This document shows, in pieces, positions 51,799 to 60,921 of a stretch of DNA of 64,000 bases. Made by a program: the position numbers and the translations under genes. This stretch comes from Exiguobacterium chiriqhucha RW-2. Lineage in GTDB: Bacteria > Bacillota > Bacilli > Exiguobacteriales > Exiguobacteriaceae. The notes under the pieces were generated by a model that saw nothing but the letters and a program-made list of their open reading frames with translations, was not told where the DNA came from and searched no databases. The DNA is taken from positions 806,001-870,000 of the forward strand of contig NZ_ATCL01000020.1 in assembly GCF_000416965.1 (NCBI RefSeq), written 5' to 3'. The first letter of the stretch is position 1; every line of letters starts with the position of its first letter.

Positions 51799-52557
51799 TT
51801 ATTTTTTCTTTTTCTTGCCTCGTTGTACAGGGGGTACGGTCGGGTTGGCAAGTTCACGCAACTTGGATACTTCTTTGCGTGACAGTTCACGCCATTCGCC
51901 CGTCGTGAGACCGTCGAGCGTCAAGAAACCGAACTGTTCGCGCTTCAATTTGATGACTTCCGAACCGACTGCTTCGAGCATGCGGCGGATTTGACGGTTA
52001 TGGCCTTCCGAGATGACGATTTCTAGAATGGCCGAGTTTTTCTTATGGTCGACCGTCTTCATCTTCACTTGGGCACTGCCCGTCTTATATCCGTCATCGA
52101 GCTCGACGCCCGACTCGAGTTGTTTCATCGCGATATACGAAGGAATGTTCTTCACTTTCGCCACATAGCGTTTCGGGATTTTGAACTTCGGATGGGTCAT
52201 CATGTTCGAGAACTCTCCATCGTTCGTCAAGATGATGAGTCCCGTCGTGTTATAGTCCAGACGTCCAACCGGGAAGACACGTGATCCGGGTGGGACGAGG
52301 TCGGTGATGACTTTACGACCTTTATCGTCTTCGACCGTCGAGACGTAACCGCTCGGCTTGTAGAGGACATAGTAGACATGCTCTTCTTGTTCGATTTTCA
52401 CACCGTCGACTTCGACTTCAGACTTCGGTCCGACTTTCGTCCCGAGTTCGCGCACGACTTTCCCGTTGACGCGGACCCGTCCATCTAAAATCATTTCTTC
52501 GGCTTTGCGCCGTGAGGCGACACCTGCTTGGGCAATCACTTTTTGTAAACGTTCCAT
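51799..52557 (-). CDS. rluB: 23S rRNA pseudouridine synthase RluB
   Basis: RluB modifies U2605-type sites of 23S rRNA. The 252-residue protein has an N-terminal S4 RNA-binding domain (RLQKVIAQAGVASRRKAEEMI) and an RsuA-type catalytic domain with the nucleophile Asp in GRLDYNTTGLIILTNDG, ending in a Lys-rich tail. It starts directly on the scpB stop (TAAATG). In B. subtilis ypuI, dacB, spmA and spmB lie between scpB and rluB; all are absent here. Confidence 0.95.
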   Translation of the reverse strand: MERLQKVIAQAGVASRRKAEEMILDGRVRVNGKVVRELGTKVGPKSEVEVDGVKIEQEEHVYYVLYKPSGYVSTVEDDKGRKVITDLVPPGSRVFPVGRLDYNTTGLIILTNDGEFSNMMTHPKFKIPKRYVAKVKNIPSYIAMKQLESGVELDDGYKTGSAQVKMKTVDHKKNSAILEIVISEGHNRQIRRMLEAVGSEVIKLKREQFGFLTLDGLTTGEWRELSRKEVSKLRELANPTVPPVQRGKKKKK

Positions 52558-53151
52558 TTATTCATTCTCCAATCTATCTTGCATAATCGCAGACGGCTGG
52601 CCGAAGAACAAATCGCCTTCGTCCGAGAGCTCGTCTTCAAACGTTAATGGGGGCAATTCATCAAGTGAATTAAACCCGAAATGGTCCAGGAAATGCTCGG
52701 TCGTGCGGTACAACTTAGCCCGTCCGATCGTCTTGGCACGGCCTGCCGACTCAATCAACCCTTTTGATAACAGCGTATGAATGACGCGTTCGACTTTGAC
52801 GCCCCGAACTTCTTCGATATCGGCCCGGGTGACCGGTTGCTTGTACGCGATGATGACGAGCGTCTCCATCGCGGCCCGAGACAACGCTTGTTCGGCCATC
52901 GTGCCGACGTAACGCTGAATATACTCGGATACCTCGGGGACCGTCACGAGCTTGTACACGCCCGCCGATTCAATCAATTGGAACGGGCGACCGGAGTCTT
53001 TAAACGATACTTCTAGCTTACTCAACTGTTCGCGGGCGGCGGCTTCCGAAATGTCGAGCGTATCCGCGAGGGCACGCACTTCCATCCCTTCTTCGCCGAC
53101 GACGAACAGTAGACTCTCAATAATCGTTTCATAAGACAGCAACGGCTTCAT
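52558..53151 (-). CDS. scpB: Segregation and condensation protein ScpB
   Basis: ScpB is the winged-helix kite subunit of the SMC-ScpA-ScpB condensin. The 197-residue protein shows [22 protein letters not shown] at the start and [21 protein letters not shown] in the second winged helix; [20 protein letters not shown] follows. [12 protein letters not shown] at 53151 has AAAGGAAAGG upstream and overlaps scpA by 23 nt. Length matches B. subtilis (197). Confidence 0.96.
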   Translation of the reverse strand: MKPLLSYETIIESLLFVVGEEGMEVRALADTLDISEAAAREQLSKLEVSFKDSGRPFQLIESAGVYKLVTVPEVSEYIQRYVGTMAEQALSRAAMETLVIIAYKQPVTRADIEEVRGVKVERVIHTLLSKGLIESAGRAKTIGRAKLYRTTEHFLDHFGFNSLDELPPLTFEDELSDEGDLFFGQPSAIMQDRLENE

Positions 53152-53896
53152 TCCTTTCCTTTGATGATTCGACGAACGAGATTTGAATGTCCCGTTCTTC
53201 TTGTTTGGTCGTGACGACACGCAACTTGATTAGCTCAAGCAACGCCATGAACGTGACGACGAGGTCGGAGACATCGGGCCGCTCTTCAAAAAACGAAAAG
53301 AACGAGGTCGTCCCTGCTGCCGAGACGTGCTCGTGCAACCGCGTCATCTGCTCCTCAAGCGTCCGTTCTTCGCGCTTGATCGTCTTCTTGCGGCGTTCTT
53401 TCCACCGCTTGCGTTCGACCATCTTCGAATAGGCGTGCAACAAGTCCGAGAAGTTGAGCGGTCCGTCATACGGTTGGACGAGGTCGGACATATAGCGCGT
53501 AAAATCTTCGCCTGGACGGCTGTACAGTTCGAGCCGAGACTCTTCCTGCTCGCGCATGAACACGACCGCTTCTTTATAGGCCTTATATTCAATCAACTGT
53601 CGAATCAACCCTTCGCGGGTCGGTTCTTCGCCGAAGTCAGGAATGTCATCCTCTTCGACCGGTACCGGTGGCAACAGCTGCTTGCTCTTCAATTGGAGCA
53701 ACGTCGCCGCCATGACCAAATACTCACTGGCCACATCGAGCTCAAATTTTTGCATCGTCCGGATAAAGGCGACATACTGGTCCGTGACCTCGGAGACAGA
53801 GATGTCCGCGATATCGAGCTCCATCTTGCCGATCAAGTGGAGCAGCAAGTCGAGCGGACCTTCGAACGTATCGATTTTGACGTTGTACGCTTCCAT
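53129..53896 (-). CDS. scpA: Segregation and condensation protein ScpA
   Basis: ScpA is the kleisin that bridges the SMC heads. The 255-residue protein begins [22 protein letters not shown], the classic ScpA signature, and ends with a winged-helix part ([20 protein letters not shown]). MEAYNVK at 53896 lies behind CAGGTG; five further upstream codons lack a site. TATACT at 53934-53929 on minus is a likely -10. First gene of scpA-scpB-rluB. Confidence 0.96.
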   Translation of the reverse strand: MEAYNVKIDTFEGPLDLLLHLIGKMELDIADISVSEVTDQYVAFIRTMQKFELDVASEYLVMAATLLQLKSKQLLPPVPVEEDDIPDFGEEPTREGLIRQLIEYKAYKEAVVFMREQEESRLELYSRPGEDFTRYMSDLVQPYDGPLNFSDLLHAYSKMVERKRWKERRKKTIKREERTLEEQMTRLHEHVSAAGTTSFFSFFEERPDVSDLVVTFMALLELIKLRVVTTKQEERDIQISFVESSKERNEAVAVL

Positions 53897-53928
53897 AGAG
53901 ACACCTGCCATTTACATTTTTGCGCTTT

Positions 53929-53958
53929 AGTATAACATGTTTTGTAGTACCGTGACCA
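53929..53958 (-). promoter_or_regulatory. scpA promoter (TGGTCA, 18 bp, TATACT)
   Basis: On minus, TATACT is at 53934-53929 with a weak -35 18 bp upstream. The leader would be about 25 nt. Confidence 0.4.
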
Positions 53959-53974
53959 CGAAAGGAGAAATTTG

Positions 53975-54445
53975 ATGTCAACGCCTTTAATCCAGTATAC
54001 GCTCTTGTTTGAATGCCATGCCGATTATTTCGAATGCCACGAAGTGCTCGAGGAAGCATGGCAAGACGGAGGCCGTCAAGATTTAGGTTACGCCGCCTTG
54101 ATTCAGTACGCCGTCGCCCATTACCATGCCCGCCGCGGCAATACGGCCGGTGCGAAAAAGAGCATCGCGGCGTTACAACAGAAGCTTGGGCTGGCCGCGA
54201 CCGAGCTCGAGGGGCACGGCATCGATGTGGAAACGTTCGCCAAGGATTTGGAGTGTTGGCCGCTCCCCGAGACGTTGCCGCTCGACAAATCGACGCGCCG
54301 ACAAATCGAGCGCTTGAAACCGACATTCGAACCGACCGCGCTCACGTTTGACGAGCTCGTCCATAAACATATGTATCGAGACCGGACACCGGTCGTCACC
54401 GAGCGGCTCCGGGCGCTCGAGGCACGCAAAAAAGCTAGGCGCTGA
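53975..54445 (+). CDS. ypuF: DUF309 protein YpuF
   Basis: A 156-residue protein with the DUF309 motif ADYFECHEVLEEAWQ near the N-terminus, where His and Glu are strictly conserved, and IQYAVAHYHARRGN after it. The family may bind metal; function is unknown. AAAGGAG is 7 nt before the ATG at 53975 (a TTG three bases earlier is disfavoured). Divergent from scpA and adjacent to ribT. In B. subtilis ypuF also lies between the rib genes and scpA. Confidence 0.9.
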   Translation: MSTPLIQYTLLFECHADYFECHEVLEEAWQDGGRQDLGYAALIQYAVAHYHARRGNTAGAKKSIAALQQKLGLAATELEGHGIDVETFAKDLECWPLPETLPLDKSTRRQIERLKPTFEPTALTFDELVHKHMYRDRTPVVTERLRALEARKKARR

Positions 54446-54459
54446 GCCTAGCTTTTTTT
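54428..54459. terminator. Bidirectional terminator between ypuF and ribT
   Basis: AAAAAAGCTAGGC/GCCTAGCTTTTTT, 5-nt loop. The left part lies in the last codons of ypuF and the right edge meets the ribT stop. Confidence 0.92.
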
Positions 54460-54814
54460 AGATGACGACTTGATTCCATTTATCGAGCAAGTCCCCGGTC
54501 TTGCCTTGACCGACGAGCTTCAAGTCGAGCGGCAATAAGTTCCGGGTCTCATCGAGCAGTTCATAGGAACGTTTCTCGCCACGGAACGACGGAGACAACG
54601 CAATATGATGGATGAACATCGTCGTCTCTTGTTGCTCCATCCCGATGATCCCGACGAAGTCTTCCCCGACTCTCCAGAGATAAAGGAATTTGGCAGGGTC
54701 TTCTTCGTAGGATCGGACGAGTTCGAGCAAGGCGAGCGGAGATTTGTCGCTACATGAGAACGCGAGCAAGCCCATCGCCGTCTTTTCGTACGATTGTTTA
54801 TATTTCACCAGCAT
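54458..54814 (-). CDS. ribT: RibT-like GNAT protein
   Basis: A 118-residue protein matching RibT of B. subtilis, an acetyltransferase-like protein encoded at the end of the riboflavin operon. The opening MLVKYKQSYEKTAMGLLAFS and FLYLWRVGEDFVGIIGMEQ, IHHIALSPSFRGE correspond well. Here the acetyl-CoA loop SFRGEKRSYELLDE deviates from the Q-x-x-G-x-G form, so activity may be lost. MLVKYK at 54814 follows GGTG by about 9 nt. The riboflavin genes are not adjacent and no FMN riboswitch is seen. Confidence 0.85.
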   Translation of the reverse strand: MLVKYKQSYEKTAMGLLAFSCSDKSPLALLELVRSYEEDPAKFLYLWRVGEDFVGIIGMEQQETTMFIHHIALSPSFRGEKRSYELLDETRNLLPLDLKLVGQGKTGDLLDKWNQVVI

Positions 54815-54903
54815 CGCTGGTTTCACCACCTTTAGTCATTCATGTTTCACTAAGTGAACACGTGAGAGACATGGCTCATTGTGTCATAACATTCAGGCAG
54901 AAA

Positions 54904-55344
54904 TCAATTCTCGTCCCAAACTTTGACTTCGGCCATCTTCGTGCCTTGACGAAGTTTGACCGCGTGCTCGAGGCCAGACGTCACTTTTCCGAAGACCGTG
55001 TGGACGCCATCAAGGTGCGGTTGTGGCTCATGGACGATAAAGAACTGTGACGAGCCCGTGTTGCGTCCAGCGTGCGCCATTGAGAGCGAACCGGCTTCAT
55101 GCTTGTACGGGAACGACGTCGACGTCTCACATGGGATCGTGTAGCCTGCGCCGCCCATGCCTGTGCCTTCTGGGCAGCCGCCTTGGCTGACGAAGCCTGG
55201 GATGACCCGGTGGAACGTCAAACCGTTATAGAAACCGCTGTTCGCGAGCTTCTCGAAGTTTTCAACCGTGATCGGTGCCGCATCGTGGAACAAATCGAAT
55301 TCGATCATTTCGCCGTTCTCTAATTTCATTGATCCTTTTTTCAT
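54904..55344 (-). CDS. ppiB: Peptidyl-prolyl cis-trans isomerase, cyclophilin type
   Basis: A 146-residue cytoplasmic cyclophilin that speeds proline isomerisation. Motifs: [24 protein letters not shown] with the catalytic Arg, [27 protein letters not shown] and [12 protein letters not shown]. No signal peptide. AAAGGGG lies before the ATG at 55344. In B. subtilis ppiB is also near ribT and scpA. No clear terminator follows it. Confidence 0.96.
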   Translation of the reverse strand: MKKGSMKLENGEMIEFDLFHDAAPITVENFEKLANSGFYNGLTFHRVIPGFVSQGGCPEGTGMGGAGYTIPCETSTSFPYKHEAGSLSMAHAGRNTGSSQFFIVHEPQPHLDGVHTVFGKVTSGLEHAVKLRQGTKMAEVKVWDEN

Positions 55345-55403
55345 ATCAAGTTACCCCTTTATGTTCATATTGTCTTTCTCACTCACACATTGCCCATTCT
55401 ATC

Positions 55404-55445
55404 AAAAAAAACCGTCTGTCTCCACTATTTTGTGGAAACAGACGT
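55404..55445 (-). terminator. Terminator of the xerD-deoB-punA-pdp operon
   Basis: CGTCTGT.TCCAC/GTGGA.ACAGACG 12-bp stem with one mismatch and a 6-nt loop, followed on minus by eight T residues. Confidence 0.92.
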
Positions 55446-55458
55446 TCTGACTTGCTAC

Positions 55459-56760
55459 TTACTGGATGACAGCGTGGACGAGTGGACGGGCCTCCGGCTC
55501 TGTCGCACCGATCGTATACGCGTGGTCCATCCGCTCGAGCGCAGACGTCATATCTTCTTTGTTCGAACGGAGCACGGCGATCACGTCACCGGCTTCGACC
55601 TTGTCACCGACTTTCTTCTCGAGCGTGATCCCAGCCGCAAAGTCGAGCTGATCATCTTTTGTCGCCCGACCTGCGCCGAGGAGCATCGCTGCCACACCGA
55701 CTTCGTCAGCGATAATCGACTCGACGTAACCCGCTTGTTTCGCGACGAACGTCGTCTCATACTTCGCTTGCGGAAGTTTCGACAAGTCATCGACGAGCGA
55801 CGCGTCGCCACCTTGTGCCGCTACGAACTGACGGAACACTTCGAGGGCATGACCATCCGCCATCCGTTTCTCCAGGTCAGCGTACGCCTCGTCGAACGTC
55901 GGATAGAACTCGCCAAGTACAGCCATATGGCCGGCGATCGTGAGGGCAATCGTCTTCAAGTCGTTCACGTCTTTGCCCGATAGGACTTCGATCGCTTCTT
56001 TCACTTCATTCGCGTTCCCGATTTCGAAACCGAGCGGCTGGTCCATGTCCGTGATGACGGCGACCGTTTGACGGCCGACGTTCTTCCCGATGGCGACCAT
56101 CTCTTCAGCGAGCGCTTTTGCATCATCGAACGACTTCATGAACGCGCCTGAACCCGTCTTGACGTCGAGGACGATGCTGTCGGCACCGGCCGCGATTTTC
56201 TTCGACATGATCGAGCTCGCGATGAGCGGGATTGAATCGACCGTCGCCGTCACGTCACGGAGTGCGTAAAGACGTTTGTCGGCAGGCGTCAAGTTACCCG
56301 TCTGACCGATGATTGACATCTTGATATCGTTTACTTGCTTCGTGAACTGTTCTTCCGTCAACTCGACGTTGAAGCCAGGGAACGATTCGAGCTTATCGAT
56401 TGTCCCGCCCGTGTGGCCGAGACCGCGCCCGCTCATCTTCGCGACCGGAATGCCGATTGACGCGACGAGCGGAGCGACGATTAAGCTGATTTTGTCACCG
56501 ACACCGCCGGTCGAGTGTTTATCGACTTTTTTACCTTGGATGTTCGAAAGATCGATGACGTCACCAGACTTGACCATCTCCATCGTCAAGGCTGCCGTCT
56601 CTTTCTCTGTCATGCCGTTAAAGTAAATAGCCATTGAAAGGGCCGACATCTGATAATCAGGAATCGTCTCGTTCGTGAAGCCTTCGATGATGAAGCGAAT
56701 CTCCTCTTCGTTTAATTCGCCACCGTTACGTTTTTTCAAAATCAAATCGACCATGCGCAT
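55459..56760 (-). CDS. pdp: Pyrimidine-nucleoside phosphorylase
   Basis: Pdp splits uridine and thymidine with phosphate to give base and (deoxy)ribose 1-phosphate. The 433 residues match the family: LILKKRNGGELNEEEI, MTEKETAALTMEM, DKHSTGGVGDKISL (phosphate site), MSGRGLGHTGGTIDKLES, and DVKTGSGAF. AGGAGG is 9 nt before MRMVDLIL at 56760; the longer frame runs into punA. It is the last gene of the xerD-deoB-punA-pdp operon, a place where B. subtilis has dacF and spoIIA; B. subtilis pdp itself is with dra-nupC. Confidence 0.96.
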   Translation of the reverse strand: MRMVDLILKKRNGGELNEEEIRFIIEGFTNETIPDYQMSALSMAIYFNGMTEKETAALTMEMVKSGDVIDLSNIQGKKVDKHSTGGVGDKISLIVAPLVASIGIPVAKMSGRGLGHTGGTIDKLESFPGFNVELTEEQFTKQVNDIKMSIIGQTGNLTPADKRLYALRDVTATVDSIPLIASSIMSKKIAAGADSIVLDVKTGSGAFMKSFDDAKALAEEMVAIGKNVGRQTVAVITDMDQPLGFEIGNANEVKEAIEVLSGKDVNDLKTIALTIAGHMAVLGEFYPTFDEAYADLEKRMADGHALEVFRQFVAAQGGDASLVDDLSKLPQAKYETTFVAKQAGYVESIIADEVGVAAMLLGAGRATKDDQLDFAAGITLEKKVGDKVEAGDVIAVLRSNKEDMTSALERMDHAYTIGATEPEARPLVHAVIQ

Positions 56761-56788
56761 AAGTTTCGTCCTCCTAATTGGGTAGTGG

Positions 56789-57598
56789 TTACATGCTTTG
56801 AATCGTGCCGCGTACGAGTGAAAGGAAGTCTTGGCGGACGCGTTCTGTCGTCTCGATGACCTCTTCATGGTTGAGCGGTTGATCTAAAATCCCGGCTGCC
56901 ATGTTCGACACGCACGAGATGCCGAGCACACGCATATCCGAATGACGGGCCACGATGACTTCAGGTACCGTCGACATGCCGACGACGTCGCCGCCGAGGA
57001 GGCGTGCCATCTTCACTTCAGCTGGTGTCTCGTATGTCGGACCTGTGTTTCCGAAATAGACGCCTTTTTGAATCGAGAGGCCGAGCTTCGCAGCGACACC
57101 TTCCGTCAACGTGACGAGCTCTTTATCGTACGCTTCTGACATATCTGGGAAACGTGTCCCGAAGTCGCTCGCGTTCTTGCCGATGAGCGGGCTCGTGCCG
57201 AAGAAGTTGATGTGATCCGTGATGATCATCAAATCGCCCGGGTTGAATGACTCGTTGCAAGCACCAGCCGCGTTCGTGACGATAAGCGTCTCGACACCGA
57301 TCAATTTGAGGACGCGGACCGGGAACGTGACTTGTTCCATCGAGTAACCTTCATAGAAATGGAATCGTCCTTGCATCGCGACGACGCGTTTTCCTTCGAG
57401 GTCACCGAAGACGAGTTGTCCAGCGTGTCCTTCGACGGTCGATACCGGGAAGTGCGGGATGTCCTCGTAAGGGATTTTGACCGCGTTTTCAATTTCATCA
57501 GCGAGGACGCCGAGTCCTGAGCCGAGGATGAGTCCGATTTCTGGTGTTCCGTTCATGCGTTCCTGTAAAAATGCCTTTGTTTCGTTCCAATTTACCAT
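56789..57598 (-). CDS. punA: Purine-nucleoside phosphorylase (trimeric, PupG type)
   Basis: It splits inosine and guanosine with phosphate. The 269-residue protein has LILGSGLGVLAD, HFPVSTVEGHAGQL, RFHFYEGYS, VTNAAGACN and GPTYETPAEV, which mark the low-molecular-weight trimeric family and not DeoD. GAGGAGG precedes the ATG at 57598. It lies between deoB and pdp, so ribose-1-phosphate from both phosphorylases can feed DeoB. Confidence 0.95.
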   Translation of the reverse strand: MVNWNETKAFLQERMNGTPEIGLILGSGLGVLADEIENAVKIPYEDIPHFPVSTVEGHAGQLVFGDLEGKRVVAMQGRFHFYEGYSMEQVTFPVRVLKLIGVETLIVTNAAGACNESFNPGDLMIITDHINFFGTSPLIGKNASDFGTRFPDMSEAYDKELVTLTEGVAAKLGLSIQKGVYFGNTGPTYETPAEVKMARLLGGDVVGMSTVPEVIVARHSDMRVLGISCVSNMAAGILDQPLNHEEVIETTERVRQDFLSLVRGTIQSM

Positions 57599-57611
57599 GA
57601 GTAGTGCCTCC

Positions 57612-58778
57612 TCAAATTTCGTTTAAGAAACTCTTTCCGTGTACTGGTGCATCGACATCGAAGTTATCCGCGACTGTGGCGCCGATGTCGGCGAACGTTC
57701 CTCGAATCCCGAGGTCGACTGCTGTCGCGCCGTGATGATGAACGATGAGCGGCACGTATTCACGCGTATGGTCCGTGCCTGGTGCCGTCGGATCGTTCCC
57801 GTGGTCGGCCGTGATGATGAGCAAGTCGTCTTCACGCAACTTCTCCATCACTTCTGGTAGACGGGCGTCATACTCTTCAAGCGCGATCGCATAGCCTTCT
57901 GGGTCACGGCGGTGACCGAAGAGTGCGTCAAAGTCAACGAGGTTCAAGAAGCAGAGTCCTTCGAAGTCTTCATCGAGCGATTCGACAAGCTTGTCCATCC
58001 CGTCCATGTTCGACTTCGTCCGAATCGCTTTCGTGACGCCTTCGCCGTCGTAAATATCGCTGATTTTCCCGAGGGCGATCACGTCTTTCCCGGCCGTCTC
58101 GAGCGTGTTCATGACCGTCTTGCCGAACGGTTTGAGCGCATAGTCGTGGCGGTTCGACGTACGGACCCAAGCGCCAGGTGTTCCGAGGAACGGGCGGGCG
58201 ATGATGCGACCGAGCATGTACGGGTCTTCGCGCGTGATTTCACGGGCGTATTCGCAGATGCGATACAACTCGTCGAGCGGGACGACTTCTTCATGCGCCG
58301 CGATTTGAAGCACAGAGTCAGCCGACGTGTAGACGATCAAGGCGCCCGTGTTGACGTGTTCTTCACCGAGCTCATCCAAAATCTCTGTGCCTGATGCCGG
58401 CTTGTTGCCAATGATGTCACGACCGCTGAACTCTTTGAGACGATTGATCAAGTCATCCGGGAACTCTTCGAAGACGCGAAACGGCGTATCGATATGAAGG
58501 CCCATGATCTCCCAATGGCCGGTCATCGTGTCTTTACCTGCTGAAATCTCTTCCATGCGTCCGTAGGCGCTAGGCGTCTCCGATGATTCGATTCCTTCAA
58601 TCGGCTTAATGTTCGACAAGCCGAGACGGCCCATATGCGGCATGTTTAAACCACCATGCTCACGGGCGATATGTCCGAGCGTGTCCGAACCGACGTCGCC
58701 GAACTGATCGGCATCCGGGGACTCCCCGATTCCGACCGAGTCCATGACGACCAAGAAAATACGTTTAAATTTCTTCAC
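57612..58778 (-). CDS. deoB: Phosphopentomutase
   Basis: DeoB moves the phosphate between C1 and C5 of ribose and deoxyribose. The 388 residues belong to the alkaline-phosphatase superfamily: [19 protein letters not shown] (metal ligands), [13 protein letters not shown] with the phosphorylated Thr, and [18 protein letters not shown]. It starts with GTG at 58778, 8 nt after GGAGG. It is 23 bp from xerD, as in the ripX-drm-pupG order of B. subtilis. Confidence 0.96.
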   Translation of the reverse strand: MKKFKRIFLVVMDSVGIGESPDADQFGDVGSDTLGHIAREHGGLNMPHMGRLGLSNIKPIEGIESSETPSAYGRMEEISAGKDTMTGHWEIMGLHIDTPFRVFEEFPDDLINRLKEFSGRDIIGNKPASGTEILDELGEEHVNTGALIVYTSADSVLQIAAHEEVVPLDELYRICEYAREITREDPYMLGRIIARPFLGTPGAWVRTSNRHDYALKPFGKTVMNTLETAGKDVIALGKISDIYDGEGVTKAIRTKSNMDGMDKLVESLDEDFEGLCFLNLVDFDALFGHRRDPEGYAIALEEYDARLPEVMEKLREDDLLIITADHGNDPTAPGTDHTREYVPLIVHHHGATAVDLGIRGTFADIGATVADNFDVDAPVHGKSFLNEI

Positions 58779-58801
58779 AAAAAGTTCCTCCTTTGGTGTC
58801 G

Positions 58802-59686
58802 TTACGCACGCGGGTGATGTTTTCGATAGACATCATGAAGTCGTGCCTTATTGACATGTGTGTAAATTTGAGTCGTGGAGAGGTCTGCATGCCCGAGCAT
58901 CTGTTGGATGGCCCGAAGGTCGGCGCCGTTCTCAAGCAAGTGTGTCGCGAACGAATGCCGGAGCACGTGCGGCGTGATCTCTTTTTGAATGCCAGCCTCT
59001 TTGGCCCGTCGTTTAATCATCTTCCAGAATCCTTGACGACTGAGCCGGCCGCCACGTCCGTTCAAGAACAACGCCTCGGTCTCCCGACCACCGAGCCCGT
59101 TACGCGCCTGCTGGATATAGCGTTCGACAAAACTTTGGGCGACCGATGACACCGGGATAATCCGGGCACTCTCGCCTTTGCCTTCACACTGTAGATACCC
59201 CAATTCGAACTGTAAATCATCCAAATCGAGCCCAAGAAGTTCACTGACGCGCATGCCCGTGCCGTAGAGCAGTTCGAGCATGGCCCGATCGCGCAGCGCA
59301 AGCGGGTCTGACGTCGGAACGCTGTCGAGTAACCGCTCGACTTCGTCTTGCGACCACGTGTCCGGCAGATGGCGCTCTGCTTTCGGCGTCTCTAAATAGA
59401 GCGCCGGGTCAGTCGTTGCCCCACCCGTCATCTTTAAATGATGATGGAACGTCCGAATCGAACTGACGGCCCTCCGCAATGATGAGGCGGCCCGACCGGC
59501 TTGCGACAACTCTTCCATATGCTTGACGATATGTGCCCGCGTGACTTCATTCCATTCGGTCACCCCGAGTTGGGTCAACGTCGATAAGTACTGGGTCAAA
59601 TCGCTCGCATAGGCTTGTCTCGTGTTCGTTGACATTCGTTTTTCTACCGTCATGTACTGCAAAAATGACTCGACTTGCGAACGCAT
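58802..59686 (-). CDS. xerD: Site-specific tyrosine recombinase XerD
   Basis: XerD with a partner resolves chromosome dimers at dif. The 294-residue protein has all catalytic residues: R146 in [12 protein letters not shown]170, H240-x2-R243 in [13 protein letters not shown]266 in GHADLST and nucleophile Y275 in TQIYTH. GGAGGGGG lies before the ATG at 59686. Its place next to deoB is that of B. subtilis ripX, so it is XerD and not a phage integrase. Between it and fur four cassette genes have been inserted relative to Bacillus. Confidence 0.95.
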   Translation of the reverse strand: MRSQVESFLQYMTVEKRMSTNTRQAYASDLTQYLSTLTQLGVTEWNEVTRAHIVKHMEELSQAGRAASSLRRAVSSIRTFHHHLKMTGGATTDPALYLETPKAERHLPDTWSQDEVERLLDSVPTSDPLALRDRAMLELLYGTGMRVSELLGLDLDDLQFELGYLQCEGKGESARIIPVSSVAQSFVERYIQQARNGLGGRETEALFLNGRGGRLSRQGFWKMIKRRAKEAGIQKEITPHVLRHSFATHLLENGADLRAIQQMLGHADLSTTQIYTHVNKARLHDVYRKHHPRA

Positions 59687-59911
59687 GACATCCCCCTCCT
59701 TTCTCGTTACACCTGAATACGCTTACATCATATCACTTATGTAAACCGTTGTGAAGACGTCTGACCTCATTTTTTTTAAAGCTTTTTTGTGACGGATTTT
59801 GGTGAGGTTTTTACGCTTTCCTTCCGATTGGGGGCTTACGAATCTCGTCACAATTTGATACACTCAAGTCGACTTATTAAACCAATTTAAAAAGTTAGGA
59901 AGGAGTCGTCC

Positions 59912-60910
59912 ATGGACCAGACCACTACTAATCTGACGGTCGCCGTCAGACGGCAACTCGTCTTGAACGGCCGCTCGACCGTCGCCGCCATCTCGGAGGC
60001 GACCCGGCTCAGCTTTCCGACCGTCAAGAAGCAGTTAGAGCAGTTGATGCAAGCCGGTGAAGTGTTCGAACACGGATTTGAGGACTCACGCGGCGGACGC
60101 CCTGCCAAACGTTACATCTATAATGAGCGGTTCACGCACGGATTGACGCTATACGTCGAGAAGACGGTCGTCCGCTATCGTCTCATCGATTGCAAAGGCG
60201 CAACGATTGACGACGGGACGCAAATGATTCTAGACGGGGACCACCTTGGTGCGCTCGGTGCGGTACTCGATCGACAGTTGGACCAGACCTCCGACGTGAG
60301 TGCGATCTCCATCGGTGTCGCGGCGGCCGTCGCGGACGGGACGGTCATCTTCGCCCCGGACTATACGACGTTCGCACACCTCGACTTGAAACATTGGGTC
60401 GAGTCACGCACCGCTCGCCCTGCCGTCATCGAGAACGACATGAACGCGGCTGTCTATGGATACGGACACACGCACGAACTCACTGGCGACCAGTCAATCG
60501 TCTACATCTATCTGGGAAAAAACGGACCCGGTGCCGGGATTCTCATCAACGGACAGCTCATCCGTGGAAAGACCGGGTTCAGCGGGGAGATCTCGTTTCT
60601 ACCGCTCTATGACGACTCGACGTTTCATGACCGGATAGCGAGTGAGCGGTCGGCCCCGGCCCCATTGTCGGACGCCGCGCTCGATGCGCTCGGTCGGCTC
60701 GTCGCGACCTTCACCGCGACACTCAATCCGCACGCCATCATTTTTTCGGACGTTGATCTCGTCGATACCGAGTTGGAGGGGATTCGGCACGCCTGCCAGC
60801 GTCATATTCCGGCGGCTCACACCCCAGATTTATTGATCGGCATATGGGAGGAAGATTATTTCGCAGGCTTAGCTCGACGTTGCGTCGGGTTGATCCTTGA
60901 ATCGATTTGA
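59912..60910 (+). CDS. ROK-family transcriptional regulator
   Basis: A 332-residue protein with an N-terminal winged helix (about 12-70, GRSTVAAISEATRLSFPTVKKQL) and a ROK sugar-kinase-like domain. ENDMNAAVYGYGH carries the expected Asn-Asp pair, and YLGKNGPGAGILINGQLIRGKTGFSGEISFL follows, but the Cys-rich zinc motif of many ROK proteins is absent. It likely binds a sugar or sugar phosphate and represses the cassette it heads. AGGAG is 6 nt before the ATG. TTAAA-N4-TTTAA (59877-59890) just upstream might be its operator. Confidence 0.88.
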   Translation: MDQTTTNLTVAVRRQLVLNGRSTVAAISEATRLSFPTVKKQLEQLMQAGEVFEHGFEDSRGGRPAKRYIYNERFTHGLTLYVEKTVVRYRLIDCKGATIDDGTQMILDGDHLGALGAVLDRQLDQTSDVSAISIGVAAAVADGTVIFAPDYTTFAHLDLKHWVESRTARPAVIENDMNAAVYGYGHTHELTGDQSIVYIYLGKNGPGAGILINGQLIRGKTGFSGEISFLPLYDDSTFHDRIASERSAPAPLSDAALDALGRLVATFTATLNPHAIIFSDVDLVDTELEGIRHACQRHIPAAHTPDLLIGIWEEDYFAGLARRCVGLILESI

Positions 60911-60921
60911 AGAGGTGAACT

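Noticed and set aside
58802-59686. XerD as a phage integrase
   Set aside because: Context fur-xerD-deoB-punA and full-length alignment fit chromosomal XerD; no att repeats seen.
59714-59727. TGAATACGCTTACA as a second cre site, upstream of the ROK gene
   Set aside because: Two mismatches at defined CcpA positions and nearly 200 bp from the gene; not better than chance.
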